The notes below the pieces were generated by a model. The model did not search any database. It worked only from the letters and a program-made list of their open reading frames with translations, and was not told where the DNA came from. From assembly GCA_012295275.1 (NCBI GenBank), contig CM022675.1, positions 10,084,693 through 10,148,692 of the forward strand: a stretch of DNA of 64,000 bases, given 5' to 3'. This DNA comes from Chrysomallon squamiferum (lineage: Eukaryota > Mollusca > Gastropoda > Neomphalida > Peltospiridae). How positions within the stretch are numbered: the stretch's first letter is position 1; each line of letters opens with the position of its first letter. Positions 26,100 through 59,956 of this stretch are shown here, one piece after another. A program made the position numbers and the translations under genes.

Positions 26100-27476
26100 A
26101 ACAGTAATATTCAGTATATGCATGTGAGTATCGTAATGAAATTTTACGTGCTGTAAGAAATTCACAGACTGAGAAAAATGGCGATAATCATCTTATTCTT
26201 CTCCTAGTCTGAGGTAAAAAATCTCCAGATTAAACACAGATAAATGGAAAATCCATAGAAGCTATAATGTAAAACTAACATTTGAATGGTAAAAAAGGGA
26301 AATAAAAACTGTAAAATGCTGATCGTGGATTCTATATGAGAAGGTGAAAGATTGGATTTTTTTTTTTGTAATTTGACTAAAGGCCCTGGGATTCCTTTCT
26401 CTTTCTCTCTGTCTCTCTGTCTGTCTGTCTGTCTGTCTCTGTTTCCGTCTCTCTCTCTCAAACTGAAATATTTGCCAAAGCTTAATCAGTTTACAGGTTA
26501 AAAATTGTAGATTTGTTTTAGAGAGAATTAATTTTTTTTTTTTTTACAAAGAATATTTTGTTGTTGAAACATTTTACTTATTTAGCATACAAACATATTA
26601 TGCCATTTCTGTTTTTCTTACTTTTTTTTAACTTCATTAAGTTTTCATTCTTTAAAGACAATAGATACATCATTTTGATGAACTTTGTTTATTCACTGGA
26701 ATGAAAATGTTTGTTATGCTAAACTACATATACTCATTATTTGAATGTTTTTGCAATACATTTAGATGCATTTATTTTTGCCTGCAAGAGGAAGTCGTTT
26801 GTATGTTAATGGCTGTTTGTTTTTGGTTGGATTTATTTTGTGTTCAGTACTAAAAAAAAAAAAAAATACATTACAGTAAATAGTTTCACAAAGTGTAGAG
26901 GCCAAAAAAAAAAAAAAAAAAAAATTAATAATGTTCGAAAGCTTTTTGGAAAACTTGAAACATTATTATAATTATTTATTACTATTATTTAGTTGTTTTT
27001 TTGTGTTGATTTTTGTTACGTTTATGATGAAATATCTCACGTTTATGTTACTAAAATTTTGTTAATTAAAACAACAAATTCTTATTATAAAACTAATTAT
27101 TGCTAAGCATATAATTACAATTTTTTATTTATTTATTTTTAAGTACTTTAATCTACATTAAGTGAAACCACAGATGCGCACTAGTATATATATATATACA
27201 AATTCAAGAGAAGATGATTATATAATACCAAATAAATAATAATATAAGATTTATATCCTAGGACTTAGGAAGTATTGTTTTTTTTGTGTGTGTGTTCTGT
27301 TCATATCCTGTTGTTTTGACTATGTGATAATATAATGTGAAAAAAAAAACAAGCATAATATGTTGTGAAATTTTTTTTATTATTTAAAAAAAAAGAAAAA
27401 AAAAACAAAAAAAGTGAAAAAACAATTTGAAAAATATATCATGTGCTGCCATTTTCCTAGTTTTCTGTTGTGAACA

Positions 27477-27512
<36 letters not shown>

Positions 27513-29439
27513 CAATTAATATTTTCATTCATAAATCATGTTTCTAATTAAGAAGTCTTAAATTGTTTTCTCAGCTGTAACATGCATCTTGTTGTTTGCA
27601 TATAGATTCACTCACTCAATATGCATCCTGGTTCTTTGGTTCTGTGATAACATTGCTTGAAGATCATCATTTTGTAGTTTTCTGCAGTTCTGACAGAATT
27701 GATTTGATGTAAAAATAAATACTCTTCCCAGATCCACCATATACATAATGATGTTTAGCTTTGGAGAAGTCAAATACTGGCATTAATAATTATTTTTCTT
27801 TCAGTCTTATTATTTTTTTTTTTTGAAATTTTTTAGTTATAATGTTAGGTTTCCAAAAACAGTAAAAAAAAAAACATAAAAAAATTAAATCACAGAGCTG
27901 TTGATATGCCTGTAAAAAAAAAAAAATTTAAAATTAAAAATAAAAAAAATATATAAGAAGAGAAAAACTATCAAAACTCAGATTTAACAAACAAAGGATA
28001 ATAATATTGATACACTTTTCAATACACCGTTAATTTTTAAAATGACAATACTGCTTAATGTTGAATAAATTGAATAGAAATAGTTAATAAAAAAAAAGTA
28101 TATTTCTAATAATGTCTTTTAAAAAACTAAAACCTTTGACATTCAGTATTATTAGTAATTTTATGTTATTAAGCAAACCTTTGTAATATTTTGTTATTAA
28201 GCTCTGCATTCATTAAACTATTACGAGTGGCATTTCATGATGGTTTTTTCAAAAGAGTTTTTTTTAAATGTTTTAATTTGTACATAATATAGTTATGATG
28301 ATTATTTATATATTCGTATATTTTCCATAGATTAAAGTGCTTTTTTTGTGATATTATGAATGTATATTGTTAATGTTTTATTTAGGTCAATCTTAATGAA
28401 TATTTTCAATGATTTTTAACACTATTAATATTAAAATTATTACTAAATTATTTGATTACATTAGTATTATTATTATAACTCTTATTATTTTTATTATTGT
28501 TGTTACTATTATTATTATTATTATTTCTATTATTACTATAATTAATATATGAAAGTGAGAAAATGTTTCATATCAATTTATGCACAAAAAACCCAAACAG
28601 AAAACCATACCAAAAAAAACAAAAAAAACCCCACAAAAAAACATCAATAACAACAAAAAAAAACAAATCTTAATGTAACAAACATAAAAATAAAGAACAT
28701 TTTTATTATAAAAGATTTCAGTGAAACAGCTGTGTTTTTACAAATGGGTCTTGACAAACTGTACAAATTATTATTATTATTATTATTTATATTTTGTTGG
28801 ATGCATATTAATTGCAAAAACTTTTACCACAACTTTTCATATTGCCATGTTTGAATAGCTAATAATGGGAAATATTCTTAATAATATTGTTCAGCACTGG
28901 AAATTACAATAAAATGAAAGTAAATTTTTATATTAATTATTTATTTATTTTTATTATTATTTTTTTTTTAATTTGTTTTGTTTAAAGATTGTAGATCGTT
29001 ATGTCATTGTTTGTATTATTTTTTTAGTTATAATTTCCATCAGCCTTCAGTTTGTAGAATACATCAATTATTTAAAATTTTAAAAATTTTGTCTCATTTG
29101 AAAAAAAAAAACAATGAAAAAACAATAAAATTACAGCACAAGAAAAAAAAGGTTATTGCAATAATTATGTGTATATGTATATATTTTTTTCATATATATA
29201 TATATATATTTTTAAGTATAAAATAAAGAATATGTAGTGAAAAGGCATTTGTGTTTGAAATGCATATTTTTGAAAATAGATAAAAAAAAAAAATAATGGA
29301 AATTAGAGAAGTGTATACAGAATTCAAATTATTTGTATGTTTGTTGTTAGCAATGAATAATAAATGCATTTGCAGAACTATACCAGTGTAAGCAATGTAT
29401 TCGTATATATTATTACTATTAATATTTTTAAAAAAGCAA

Positions 29440-29472
<33 letters not shown>

Positions 29473-29768
29473 AAAAAGACAGGAAAACAAAAAAAAAAAA
29501 AAAAAAAAATCTTTTGCATAGTGTTTCCTCATTGTTTTGTTTCAAATCTTGTTTGACAATCTTTTTTGTTTTTGTTTTTGTTTTATTAATTTTATATTTT
29601 ATGTACATTGTACATAAGTAATCCTTATATATATATATATATAAATATATAAAATGAATGTTAGTTAAATGTTTTTATTGTTAATTATTTTTGTTAATTT
29701 GTTTGAAAATGCTCTGTGTTTTTATAGGTTTCTTTCTGTTGTGTTTTTGTACTTTGTTAATCCTGAGT

Positions 29769-29813
<45 letters not shown>

Positions 29814-30217
29814 TTATTTATTTAAAGAGGAAGAAACAAATCACAAAAAGGTAAACGAGATTTCATTGATTCTAAAATGTTTATACACACATACACATTT
29901 TTTTCTTTTAAATAACTAACATTAATTATCACTGTCTTTTAAGCATTCTTCATGTTTTTATGATTTGTTATGATATATATATTTTTTTAATTAATTTATT
30001 ATCAGTTTTTGCCATTGTATTTAATAGTTAATAGTATTTAAATATTTTTAAAATTTCATACAAATGGTTGAATGATTCTTACTATTTCCATTCAGATTTT
30101 AAAACATTTTTACAACAGTTTTACTGCGTATTTTAAAATTCTTAAATCTCTATTATTATTTTATTTACCATCCCTTCTATTGCATAAACTTCAGCGATGA
30201 AAGTAAGATTATTATTA

Positions 30218-30257
<40 letters not shown>

Positions 30258-30808
30258 CATTATTATTATTATCATTATTTGCTTATTTATTTATTTATTT
30301 ATTTATCTTCTTCCTTCTGTTGCATAAACTCCAGTGATGAAAATGTTATTCTTCTTCTTATTATTATTGTTCTTAGTATTATTATTTATTATTATTATTA
30401 TCTTTTTATGCCAAGATTTCCTACACCATCCCTTTTATTGTATAAACTTTTAATTTAAATGGAAAGTTTAATTGTCTTCATTGTACATAAGTGTAGAAAA
30501 TTTACTACAATTAAAACATTGTTTTGTGAAAATATTTTCAAAACTGTACTAATACTTATGGAATGAACTTTGTTGTGTAAATATCTATTGTCTTATGTAT
30601 AAATAATAATAAATAAATAAAAAGAATGAAAAAAAAAAAAAAGGAAAAAAAAAAGAAAGACATAAAAGCACATGCCATGTAAAACGTGGGTCTAAATTAA
30701 TCCAATGTGTTCTCTCTACAAGTGCTAAAAGCACAACTCCTGCGTACTGTACATAACTAATGTAAAAATAACCTTGTGTATGGATGTGATACTGTTACTA
30801 TATTATTA

Positions 30809-30841
<33 letters not shown>

Positions 30842-31007
30842 GTTTCAATATGTCATATAGTGCTGTAGTCTCATTGTGTGTTATTATTATTATTATTATA
30901 TGAGATATATATGAAGAGATCATTTCTCTTAATCTTTTTCTTGTTTGTTGACAGGACTTGCTCTGCAGTAAGTACATAAATAAATAAATAAATAAATAAA
31001 TAAATAC

Positions 31008-31041
<34 letters not shown>

Positions 31042-31587
31042 GCAGTCCAAGTCTTTAAATAAACCACTGCTAACACTTGTTAGTGCTTAAGAACAGGACA
31101 TAGATGTATTAAAGAAGATATATACTACCAGAAGTTTTTCTTGTTCTTTTGTTTTATCGGGTGTCATTATGCTTGCAGGGAGAAGTCAGGGGGCAGAGGT
31201 TATAGCAGTTTTTGTTTCAAGAAGTGACAAGAACCAAAATTATTTCATTACAGTGTTGGAGAAATATTTTGAATATATATATGTCGTGATCAGTTTTTTA
31301 AAATTGTTATTTATTTATTGACTTATTTTATTTTATTTTATTTTATTTATTATTCTTTTCTTCTATATCTTCTTCTTTGACTTTCTTTATCTTCCTCTTC
31401 TTCATCTTTCTTCATTCATTAAACAGGTGTAGGTCATTTGTCAGAACAGTTGCTCTTGGAATAGTAAAATGGACTTTGGGAAATATATGGAGTATACATA
31501 ATTGTTTTTTTATTTTTTTTTTCTTGATTTCATTCTTCTCTTCCCTTCATCTTTTCAAAAACTATAGGTCAAAGGTTATGGCAGCTG

Positions 31588-31627
<40 letters not shown>

Positions 31628-31780
31628 ACAGACCTATATACAAATTTTAAAACAAAAAAAGATATTCTTTTATTTATTATTATTATTATTAATATTATTA
31701 TTTATTTTATTTTATTTTATTTTTATTTTTATTTTTATTTTTATTTTTATTTTTATTTTTATTTTTATTATTTTTTAAAA
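26100..31780. other. AT-rich 3' UTR/intergenic region
   Basis: I see no coding exon or RNA gene. The region holds poly-A runs (about 26853, 26903, 29440-29510), (ATT)n arrays (28500, 29770-29810, 30220-30270, 30800-30840), (AT)n tracts (31013-31034, 31591-31622) and an (ATTTTT)n array at 31710-31770. Confidence 0.5.
31591..31770. repeat. (TA)n and (ATTTTT)n simple repeats
   Basis: TA dinucleotides at 31591-31622, then ATTTT and ATTTTT units at about 31700-31770. Confidence 0.9.
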
Positions 31781-31822
31781 ATGTTTTCGTTAAAATTTCC
31801 GGTGATTTCCGTAAACGAGTAA

Positions 31823-31918
31823 CTTATATAAAACAATTCACTGACGTCATTGATTACTGCGTCAAATTTGGCGAGTCGCCGCAGGCGATAAGACTCCAAA
31901 ATAGGTGTCCCTATTGAG
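31823..31918 (+). promoter_or_regulatory. TATA/CRE core promoter and first exon of the SKICH receptor gene
   Basis: TTATATAAAA at about 31824-31833 is a TATA-like box. A perfect CRE palindrome TGACGTCA lies at 31842-31849. CpG-containing sequence (GGCGAGTCGCCGCAGGCG) follows and ends in a strong donor, TTGAG|GTGAGT, at 31918/31919. I infer a non-coding exon of about 60 nt starting near 31855 and spliced to the coding exon at 33646. Confidence 0.5.
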
Positions 31919-32342
31919 GTGAGTACTTTCAGTCATTGTTTACCTGAACTGTTTATTTCACCTTTTCAAATAATATGGAGAAAACCTTAGAAAAGCTAGT
32001 TCAACGAGTTTTACGCAATAGTTCTATCGACAGGTTAACTGTACTGTACACAGTAATACAAGAATACACCTTCGTAGCCAAAGTTAGAAAAATGCGGAAT
32101 TATTTAATACCTAATTAACAAATGTGAAGACGTACATAATAAGAAAATAAACTCTAGTTATATTAATCTTCAAATGCTGTTCGTTATGTACAGCTGCTAA
32201 AGAAAGATATTAAACAGATAAAAAAATTCAACAGACAGCTAGTATTTTTGAGTTTAGAAAATGATTCGGTAGAAGGTAGTAGTAAAAAAATATTTGCCGG
32301 TGATAGAGTCAATATTTCTCAGTGTTCCACTTGATTTATTTA

Positions 32343-32349
<7 letters not shown>

Positions 32350-32375
<26 letters not shown>

Positions 32376-32376
32376 C
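32350..32376. repeat. Poly-T tract
   Basis: Uninterrupted T run of about 27 nt in the first intron of the SKICH receptor gene. Confidence 0.9.
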
Positions 32377-32978
32377 TTTTAACCGGTAACTCAAGTCATC
32401 AAAATCTGTGGTGAGTCCCTACCCCTCTTAGGGCTAGCTAACAAGGGTGGACAACTAGCCATGTTGAATTTGATAGGGGGTACCGGGGACATAATCCAAG
32501 TAAAAAAATAAAAAAAATAAAAAATAAAAAATAATAATAACAATAAAAAATAATAATTAAATGAAGATGCTTTAAAACGATTTTAACGACTTCTTGACAC
32601 TGAGAATAATATTTGATTGCGATAAAATGATCTATGTAAAAATTTAATGAAGGTTATTTATCTGTGACTATTTACATATTACGGCACACCTATCTAATAG
32701 GAATATTAATTACGTAGATCTACATACAAAACACATAACTTATGACAACACAAATAAGCATATTTATAAATTTATAAATGTATATATAAAATAATTTGCT
32801 AAATATTCATTCGTTCGTTGTCTTACCTATTTCTGAGAGATATTACCTCAATCATTTTATAAATCAGTGCTTCTTTCACTTGTAAATGACTAACCAATGA
32901 GTGAATGAAATCGATGGGGTGAATGGAAACAGAAAGACGAAAATTATGAGAAAAAAATATGAGACTTTATGTAAACAA

Positions 32979-33010
<32 letters not shown>

Positions 33011-33594
33011 TTAGCGAGTGAATGAACTTTCTGTATACTCTCGAGGTCATTGGCACTAATAGTTTAAAATAGATATTAGATTTGAACTAAATGAACTGGA
33101 GTTTATACAATGTGAAACATTTCCGACACGTAGGAAATTACGAAAGCGTAACAGAACATGAATACATTATAATATAAACATTATCGACTGGTTCTCAGCA
33201 TTAGAATAACGATAAACAAATAAATAATATAAAATAAATGTAGTAAAATAATAATTACAAAAAAAAAAAAAAAAAAAAAAATGAGTAAATAAATAAAGTA
33301 AAATAATAAATAGATAAATAAATAATTAAATTTATATATAAAAAATTAATAAAAAATATAATAATTAGAAAGAAAAATAATGTAAAATAATAAACAGATA
33401 AATAAATAGATTAATAAATAATATAGGAGGTGTCAGGCGATTGATTTCGATCTCTGAGAAAACGGATTAAAGTAAATTTTGACAGTGTTTTTAAACCTGC
33501 AATAAATAGCTAGTTAAACGAAAAGTTGTTTACTTTTTTGACAGATGCTTCAGGCAGACTATCAGATCCAGGACTGCACCGTAGTTCTTATATA

Positions 33595-33632
<38 letters not shown>

Positions 33633-33659
33633 GTATTTATTACAGGTCATTTCAACATC

Positions 33660-40489
<6,830 letters not shown>

Positions 40490-41074
40490 AAGGCCATGAA
40501 CAGGATTTGTTACCGTACATCCTCGGTAAAATGTTGGACAACGTCATTATTACGTCACAGCTTTTTTTTTTTTTTTTTTTTTTTTCATTTCGTTTTGCGT
40601 AATGGCTACTGATGTGTATATATTTATCTTGTTTCTTTGATTTATTATTGTTTGTTCATTTACGTTGCATAGATGTTAAGGGTTTTGTATTATTCTTTTC
40701 AGTCTCCAGGTTTTTTTTTTTTATATGTATATTTATTTTTTTTTTTTGTTAGTTGTTAAAGTTTCTTGTTTTAGAGATTTAGTTTTGATTTGAGGTTGTT
40801 GTGTTAGTTGTTTTATTATTATTATTATTATTATATATTTTTTAAAATTATTTTATATGTTGTAATGTATAAAATGAAACAGTTTTATTTTACATTTACA
40901 AAATTTAAATAATTCGTTATTACTGTTTTCATCTTAAACGGTTCTTATTATCATTTCAGTTAAATATGTTTTAAATATTTCAAATCACGCTGAAATGCGA
41001 TATAAAATATGAACCGTTGTAATCAATATTTTCTATGTTCAGTTTTGTTATTATATTATTTGTTGTGTATTGTA

Positions 41075-41080
41075 AATAAA
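41075..41080 (+). terminator. Candidate polyadenylation signal of the SKICH receptor gene
   Basis: AATAAA about 590 nt after the TGA stop at 40487-40489, in T-rich 3' UTR-like sequence. A further AATAAA lies near 41306. Confidence 0.4.
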
Positions 41081-41399
41081 TTTTGAATTTGTTGGTGTTT
41101 GTAAGTTATGTATATATGTACATATCTGATGTGCAGTTAAGACATGACAAAACAGCATTATAATTATAATATGGACTTTGTTTTAATTAAAATAATAGGT
41201 TCATGTTTCTGTTAATAATTAGGATGGTTTATATTTTTAAAAAATATATGTTTTTGTTTCAAAGAAAAATAGTTGTTTCTACTGTTTTGTTAATGCACAT
41301 TCGAAATAAATTTTATAAATAATTTATAATAAACATTGGTCTTATTTATTTATTTATTATTAACAGTTGTAGTAGTAGTAGTAGTAGTAGTAGTATAAA

Positions 41400-41869
41400 T
41401 AATTTCAAAAATTTCGAATGTAACATCTAAGGGGAATAACTTCAATAAACCATTTCTTAGAATGATCTCCCTTGACGTACTAAGCAATTTTACTTCGGTG
41501 TATGTGCTTGCCACAAATAATAAATTTGTCAAAAATCTGGCAGTGTGTGCTCCTCGTAAGAAAACATTGTTTTGGTTTAACATTCACGTTTAATATTTTG
41601 GTGTTAAAAGCAATCGCATGCGCAGGAGTATACGTTAGACACAGAAATAGGAATTTAAAAAATAAAACCAACACAAACGACGAACATGAAATAATATTTT
41701 ATTTAATGCATTGAATATTATCAAAAATGAAAACATAGTTAAAATATACAAAACTATTAAGTTTAATTACAAAAATCACTTGATAATATGTTTATTATCT
41801 ACAAGGAGAATAATTTCCTCGTAGCAAAAGGTTACAAGTTTCGATATAGAATTAGATATAGGCAATATG

Positions 41870-41930
<61 letters not shown>

Positions 41931-42637
41931 ATAAAAAAAAGTAAAAAAAATTTTAAAAAAAAAAAAAAAAATTAAAATAAAAAAACATTAAAATATAAAA
42001 TAAAATAATAATTATTAAAGTTAAACATAAACAAAAAAAAAATAAAATATGAACAGACAAAAAAACAAAAAAAACAAAAAAAAAAAACGAAAAATGGGAG
42101 GAAGTCGGTAAGAAAGAAAGAAAAAAAAAAAATAAATAAAAATAAAAAGAATTTAAATCACACCTATCAGTTTTATTAGAAACATATTTCCTGACAAAAG
42201 AGTTATATCAAAATTTTATATACATAATTATGCTTTGAGAGATAAGATCATAAAATATACACACTGATATAGGTGACAGTCACAAAATGGTAAATATATT
42301 TTGATTGGTGGATATAATTAGAATCTTCTCTATTCCCTTATTAATAAACTGGAAACGTAGTCCTAAATATTTTAGAAAAAATAATTCAACCAATCAAAAT
42401 CCTTTTTGCTTGACCATCATTCTTTATCTTTAATAATGTTGTAGGAAGCGAACAGGGAAGGTTATGACTATAGCTTGTGATATGCGATATTCATGCAGAA
42501 AATACATGCTTTAACAAAATTCTGATGTCTATACCAAGATTTATGAAAGACTTAGCAACAAGATATCTGTAAGATATATTGTTTTTTTCTCCTGTTTTGT
42601 CTCACTGTCTGTTTGTCGACACAGAAGTAGTAATTAC

Positions 42638-42678
<41 letters not shown>

Positions 42679-43500
42679 GAAGAAGAAGAAGAAGAAGAAG
42701 AAAAAAGAAGAATGTAATCGAAAATAAAAAAAAACAACAAAAACAAACATAAATGAAACAAATAAATTAAAAACGAAATCTTAACGCTTCATTATTATTA
42801 TTATCATTAATATCATTATTTTTTTTGTTGTTGTTATTATTAATATTATTATTATTAATCTTTTAATTTTCAGTTTCTGAAATAATCTTAATTTGTTTCT
42901 TTTTCATTCTAATATTTAACAACTGTCACCTATAGCAGTCATGTCAGGTGTACACTACGTATTTTATTTACAGTTTTAATATATAATCTTATGTACAATG
43001 CATATCAAAGTAAGAACGTACAAAACCAGTAACATATAATTATAATATGAAATAAATTTGAAAATTAGGTTCACAGGTTATAATAGAAAAGTAAACCACA
43101 GTTTCGTATAAACCAAAATGGCGTCGTATTAAAAAAAAAAAAAAAAAATTAAATTAAATTAATAATAATAATAATAATAATCATAATAATAATATTATTA
43201 ATTAAAACAATAAAAAAAATAAAATAATAAAATGAAATAATAATAAAATGAAATAATAATAATAATCTTTTTTTAAATTGTTCAGAAAATAAGACATAAC
43301 AATAATAAATATCATTGTTTGACCTGTATGTTTTATGTTTCTGAAAATGATAAAGAAATTTTCAAATTCAGAATTCAGAACACGTTTTCCAAAACTGAAA
43401 AATAAAAAAAAAAAAAAAAAAAAGACAAAAAAAAAATTAAATTATCTGATACAAAAATACAAACATAAAAATATTTTTAATTTATTTTTTGTTTTCATGA
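41400..43500. other. Intergenic AT-rich region between two convergent genes
   Basis: No gene seen. It contains a poly-A block at 41871-42140, an (AAT)n/(AAG)n tract at 42638-42705 and short ATT arrays. The SKICH gene ends to the left on plus and the DSL-EGF gene ends to the right on minus. Confidence 0.5.
41871..42140. repeat. Poly-A / A-rich low-complexity block
   Basis: A run of about 45 A at 41871-41917 followed by A-rich interrupted sequence. Confidence 0.9.
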
Positions 43501-43643
43501 ACACATTTTTTATTTCTTACTATTATTCATAACATTATATTACTCTTATACCATAAAAGTATGAAAGATGGCGGTATTTCACCCAGTACAATATAAATAA
43601 ACATAACACCGGCTCTGATTGGTTAGAATCTCCATCATCCGAC

Positions 43644-55880
<12,237 letters not shown>

Positions 55881-55884
55881 CTGA

Positions 55885-55905
55885 AACAACAACAACAACA
55901 ACAAC

Positions 55906-55946
<41 letters not shown>

Positions 55947-56135
55947 CAGTAATAATAATAATAACAGTAACAATAATAATAGTAATAATAATAATGATGA
56001 TGATAATGAAAATAATAATAATAATAATAGTAATGAGAAATATAATAATACTAACAACAATAATAATAACAACACTAACAATAACAACAACAATAATAAT
56101 CATAATGATAATGCTGATGATGAAGATGATGATAA
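55885..56135. repeat. (AAC)n/(AAT)n compound microsatellite
   Basis: AAC then AAT triplets with GAT variants, directly upstream of the MNNL-like exon acceptor (minus strand). Confidence 0.95.
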
Positions 56136-57599
56136 AATAAAAATAAAATTAAGCTTGTTTTAAACTAAAACAATTCTGACGAAATTAAAGTACTTGTAAA
56201 TAGGAGAACAAATCAGAAATCGAACTAGATCTATGAAACGAAAACCAGTTAAACGAATTTAATTATCAGAGGACAAATACACGAATCTGTGTACGTATGT
56301 ATGTATGTATGTGCGTTTGTATGTTTGTATGTATGTATGTATGTATATATATATATGTATGTATGTATCCAGATATGTACGCATGTATATACATGCATGA
56401 TTAAAAATTCAGCAACACTGTCAACGGAGTTTATATCAATTTACATACTTTAAAAAAAAAAAAAAAAAAAAAGATAAAACATACTTCGAAGAATTTCCGA
56501 TAACAGAATAAAACAAAATTGACTTCTACTTAAAAACTCCAGAATAACGTGCGAAAAGAGAGATCAGAATTCACGCCACACAAAAACACGAGAAAAGACA
56601 GCATTGTCCTTTCAGTTTACATCGCAAACAAGAATAAAAAAGCGAGTGAAAGAAATGTGCAAAAAATAACACCTTTTTGACCGGGGACTGTAGACCGAGA
56701 CAGACAGAGAAAAACAAGAAGCCAAAGTCATTTAAAGTAAAAAAAAATGTCTTTGTTAGACAGCGCAACTGTGTTGTCGTTTATGTCGTAACCTCGCGTG
56801 TTATTTTGTTTTGTCCGTAGTGAAAGTGTTTGTTTTCTTCTTCTTCAGAGAGTGGTTCTGTACGTTTTGATGTTAGATATAGTAGCTTTCAGAACATAGA
56901 ATCTTTCACGTCTATAGTTTTTGTTTTGTCCGTAGCAAAAGTTTATTTTGTTTCTTCAGAGAATGGTTATACTCGTTTTGATGTTAAAAAATGTTAGCTT
57001 TCAGAATAGAGAATCTTTCACGTGTATAGTTTTAAAATATCAACTGTGTTTACATTTATTAGGTTTATATGTACTGATGTACGCTTACGTACACATACAT
57101 ACTTACATACATACATATACGTTGATACACTCATAAATACACACATAAACATTCATACGTGCACAAATGTTTAATAAGCATATATACAATTGTTATAGAT
57201 ATTTGAATAAAAGGGAAATTTGTTGTATGGAAAAAAAAAAAAAAAAAAACCCACCAAAATACTAACTCATGTATTTGTTCATATTGTCTTTTATTGAGTA
57301 GACTGTTATAAAAAACACAATTTATATTTTTAATAATAAAGACAAGTCTATGATTCAGTTCAGTGGTTACAAGAACAGATTGCTGTAACAATGGTGTTTG
57401 TATTATCGGCAGATTTGCTCTGTTGAAAAAGTCCTTGTATGTATTAATCACGTGTTCTTGTTAAGTTAAATATAACGGAATATACAATGTTTTAAAAAGT
57501 CTTATTACGTCATTGCGTAGGAAGATCTGTAACGTCACACCTCTATAGAGTATATATAGATTAGCTAACGGGGATTATGTATGTGTGTGTGTATACACA

Positions 57600-57611
57600 C
57601 AGACACACACA

Positions 57612-57705
<94 letters not shown>
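57600..57705. repeat. (AC)n(AG)n microsatellite
   Basis: AC run then about 75 nt of AG. Confidence 0.97.
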
Positions 57706-58247
57706 ACAGGGTAATCTGTATATATATGCAGATTAGGTGACGAGATTATACAGTTATATATATATATATATATATATATAATGTTTCTAAATGGAAAACA
57801 CTGAGAAAAGGACTCGTGTACCGAAGTGAATACGATTAACTTTCTTAATTTGTTTTATTATTGTTACTCTTACAGCATTTCTCTGCAGTTCTAACTTAGA
57901 AGATAAAAAAGTAAAAATACAAGAAGTACGACAAGGTTATGTTTGGAGAAACAAGATCAGTAAAAACAGATAGAGACAGACACAGAAATACAGACGTACA
58001 TGTACGAAGATAGATAGACAGGCAGGAAGAAAGAAAGACAGATGTATTAGAAAACAGACAGATAGATGGACAGACACACCATATATATTAGGCAGCACAT
58101 ATATAGATTGATGATAGCATTATTAGACTGATAGACAATACACCTATAGCAAGAAAAACAGATACATAGATATATTTTGTGAGAAACGCATACAGGCCGA
58201 TCTAGAGAAAGATGGAAAGATGTACACATATATAGATAGATAATTAA

Positions 58248-58254
<7 letters not shown>

Positions 58255-58293
<39 letters not shown>

Positions 58294-58312
58294 ACCCACC
58301 CACACACACATG
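58255..58312. repeat. (TA)n(CA)n microsatellite
   Basis: TA then CA dinucleotides with CCCA variants. Confidence 0.9.
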
Positions 58313-59029
58313 GACAGACATATAGACAGACAAATAGAAAGAATAACACTAATGCACATTTAAAAGCTTTAAATTCTCAAAGACTGAGAAGAAAATCTTA
58401 ATCGAATAACCAAGCTTGTGAAAGTTGTTTTAAATTTAGTTAAACAAACCGCAACGAAACCAGCATGCTTGTTAGAAATCAGCGTAAAAACCCTGTTAAA
58501 ACTGCGAATCAAAAACGCAAATAGTGCTACGATTATAGTTCTTCTTCTAAAAATCCTTTCTAAAACATTTTTGTGTTTTTTGTTTTAAGACAGTTAGGAA
58601 GACCGTGCTAATGTGTTTTTAAAATAAGTCTGTTACAGAAGTGTTAAGTTGTGGTGTATTTGAGTATTTGAGTTAATGCTGAAAACTGGATGATGTGAAA
58701 ATCTCGGCTGCTTATCATAGATCTTGGAAAAATTTAAAAAAATAAAACACACTACGGTCATGAATGAATGAACGAACGAACGAGCGAATTAACGAGACAA
58801 TGGATGAATAAGCGAAAGAACAAATGAATTAATACTAATTTATGTTAGATTTAAAACGTAGTTTTAGAAGTAGTTGCAGTAGTAGTAGTGGTATTAGTAG
58901 TTGTAGCAGTAATAGCAATACCACTTGTAGTATTTTTGATTTTATTATTATTATTATTATTGCTAATGTTGCTGTTACTATTACTTTTCTTATTTATTGA
59001 AATTTTTGTTAGCAGTAATTACTACAACT

Positions 59030-59140
<111 letters not shown>

Positions 59141-59599
59141 AGCAACCCAACAAATCGTTAACGATAAAAAATATCGAATAAAAAAAATTCATAATATTAT
59201 CTGTGGAGTGAGATATTTCTGTGTTTAGTTCTAACAAGACATTCTCTATTTCTCTGTTTGTTTTTCTTTGTTCTGTGATGTTTTCAGAATTCCAGAAACT
59301 CGAAATCGACACGCTCTGCCACGTAAAGAGAGAGTCACGCAAATTTATTCGAGGATTTGCGACTTTCGATTGAAGAACGAAGATGGCGGACTTTCCAGTA
59401 TTAACGTTAAATTTTTTGTTTCGTAACTTGTAATTCAAGAATGTTTTGAAGTGTCCAGTTGTGAAATTATATTTGTTTGGAGATTTTGTGCGCTTTGTTA
59501 TTTTTTTTATTTTTTTTTTTTTGTGTGATATGATGAAAAAAGGTTAAAAAAATCGAAAAAAAATCCAAACAAAACAAATAATAGAAATTATAAAAAGAA

Positions 59600-59645
59600 A
59601 GAAGAAGAAGAAAAAAAAAAAAAAACCAAAAGGAAAAAAATAAAG

Positions 59646-59684
<39 letters not shown>

Positions 59685-59685
59685 A
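59600..59685. repeat. Poly-A tract
   Basis: A-rich from 59600 with an uninterrupted A run of about 36 nt at 59647-59681. Confidence 0.9.
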
Positions 59686-59956
59686 AAAGAATATTGAGGT
59701 TCAGAATTAATGAATGAAGAAAAAATATGAAGGAAAGAAGAAATAAAGAAATAAAACCGAAGAAGATAAAAAAGTAATAAAAATATTTTAGAATTATAAT
59801 CATCGTTACGTTACTAACATGTTATCTAAAACATCTTCTCGTGTTTTCAATATCAAATTTAAACTATGCCATTAGAAAAAAAAAAAAAAAAAAAAAAAAA
59901 AATATTTCCCTTTTGTGTAACTCATCTTCCACAGGAGACGATAAACTGTCTCGTTG

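Noticed and set aside
56571-56768. Minus-strand frame with a hydrophobic start resembling a signal peptide, ending in an AAG|GTG donor, as exon 1 of the DSL-EGF gene
   Set aside because: It has no ATG (starts at TTG with an upstream in-frame stop), so it cannot supply the start codon as it stands.
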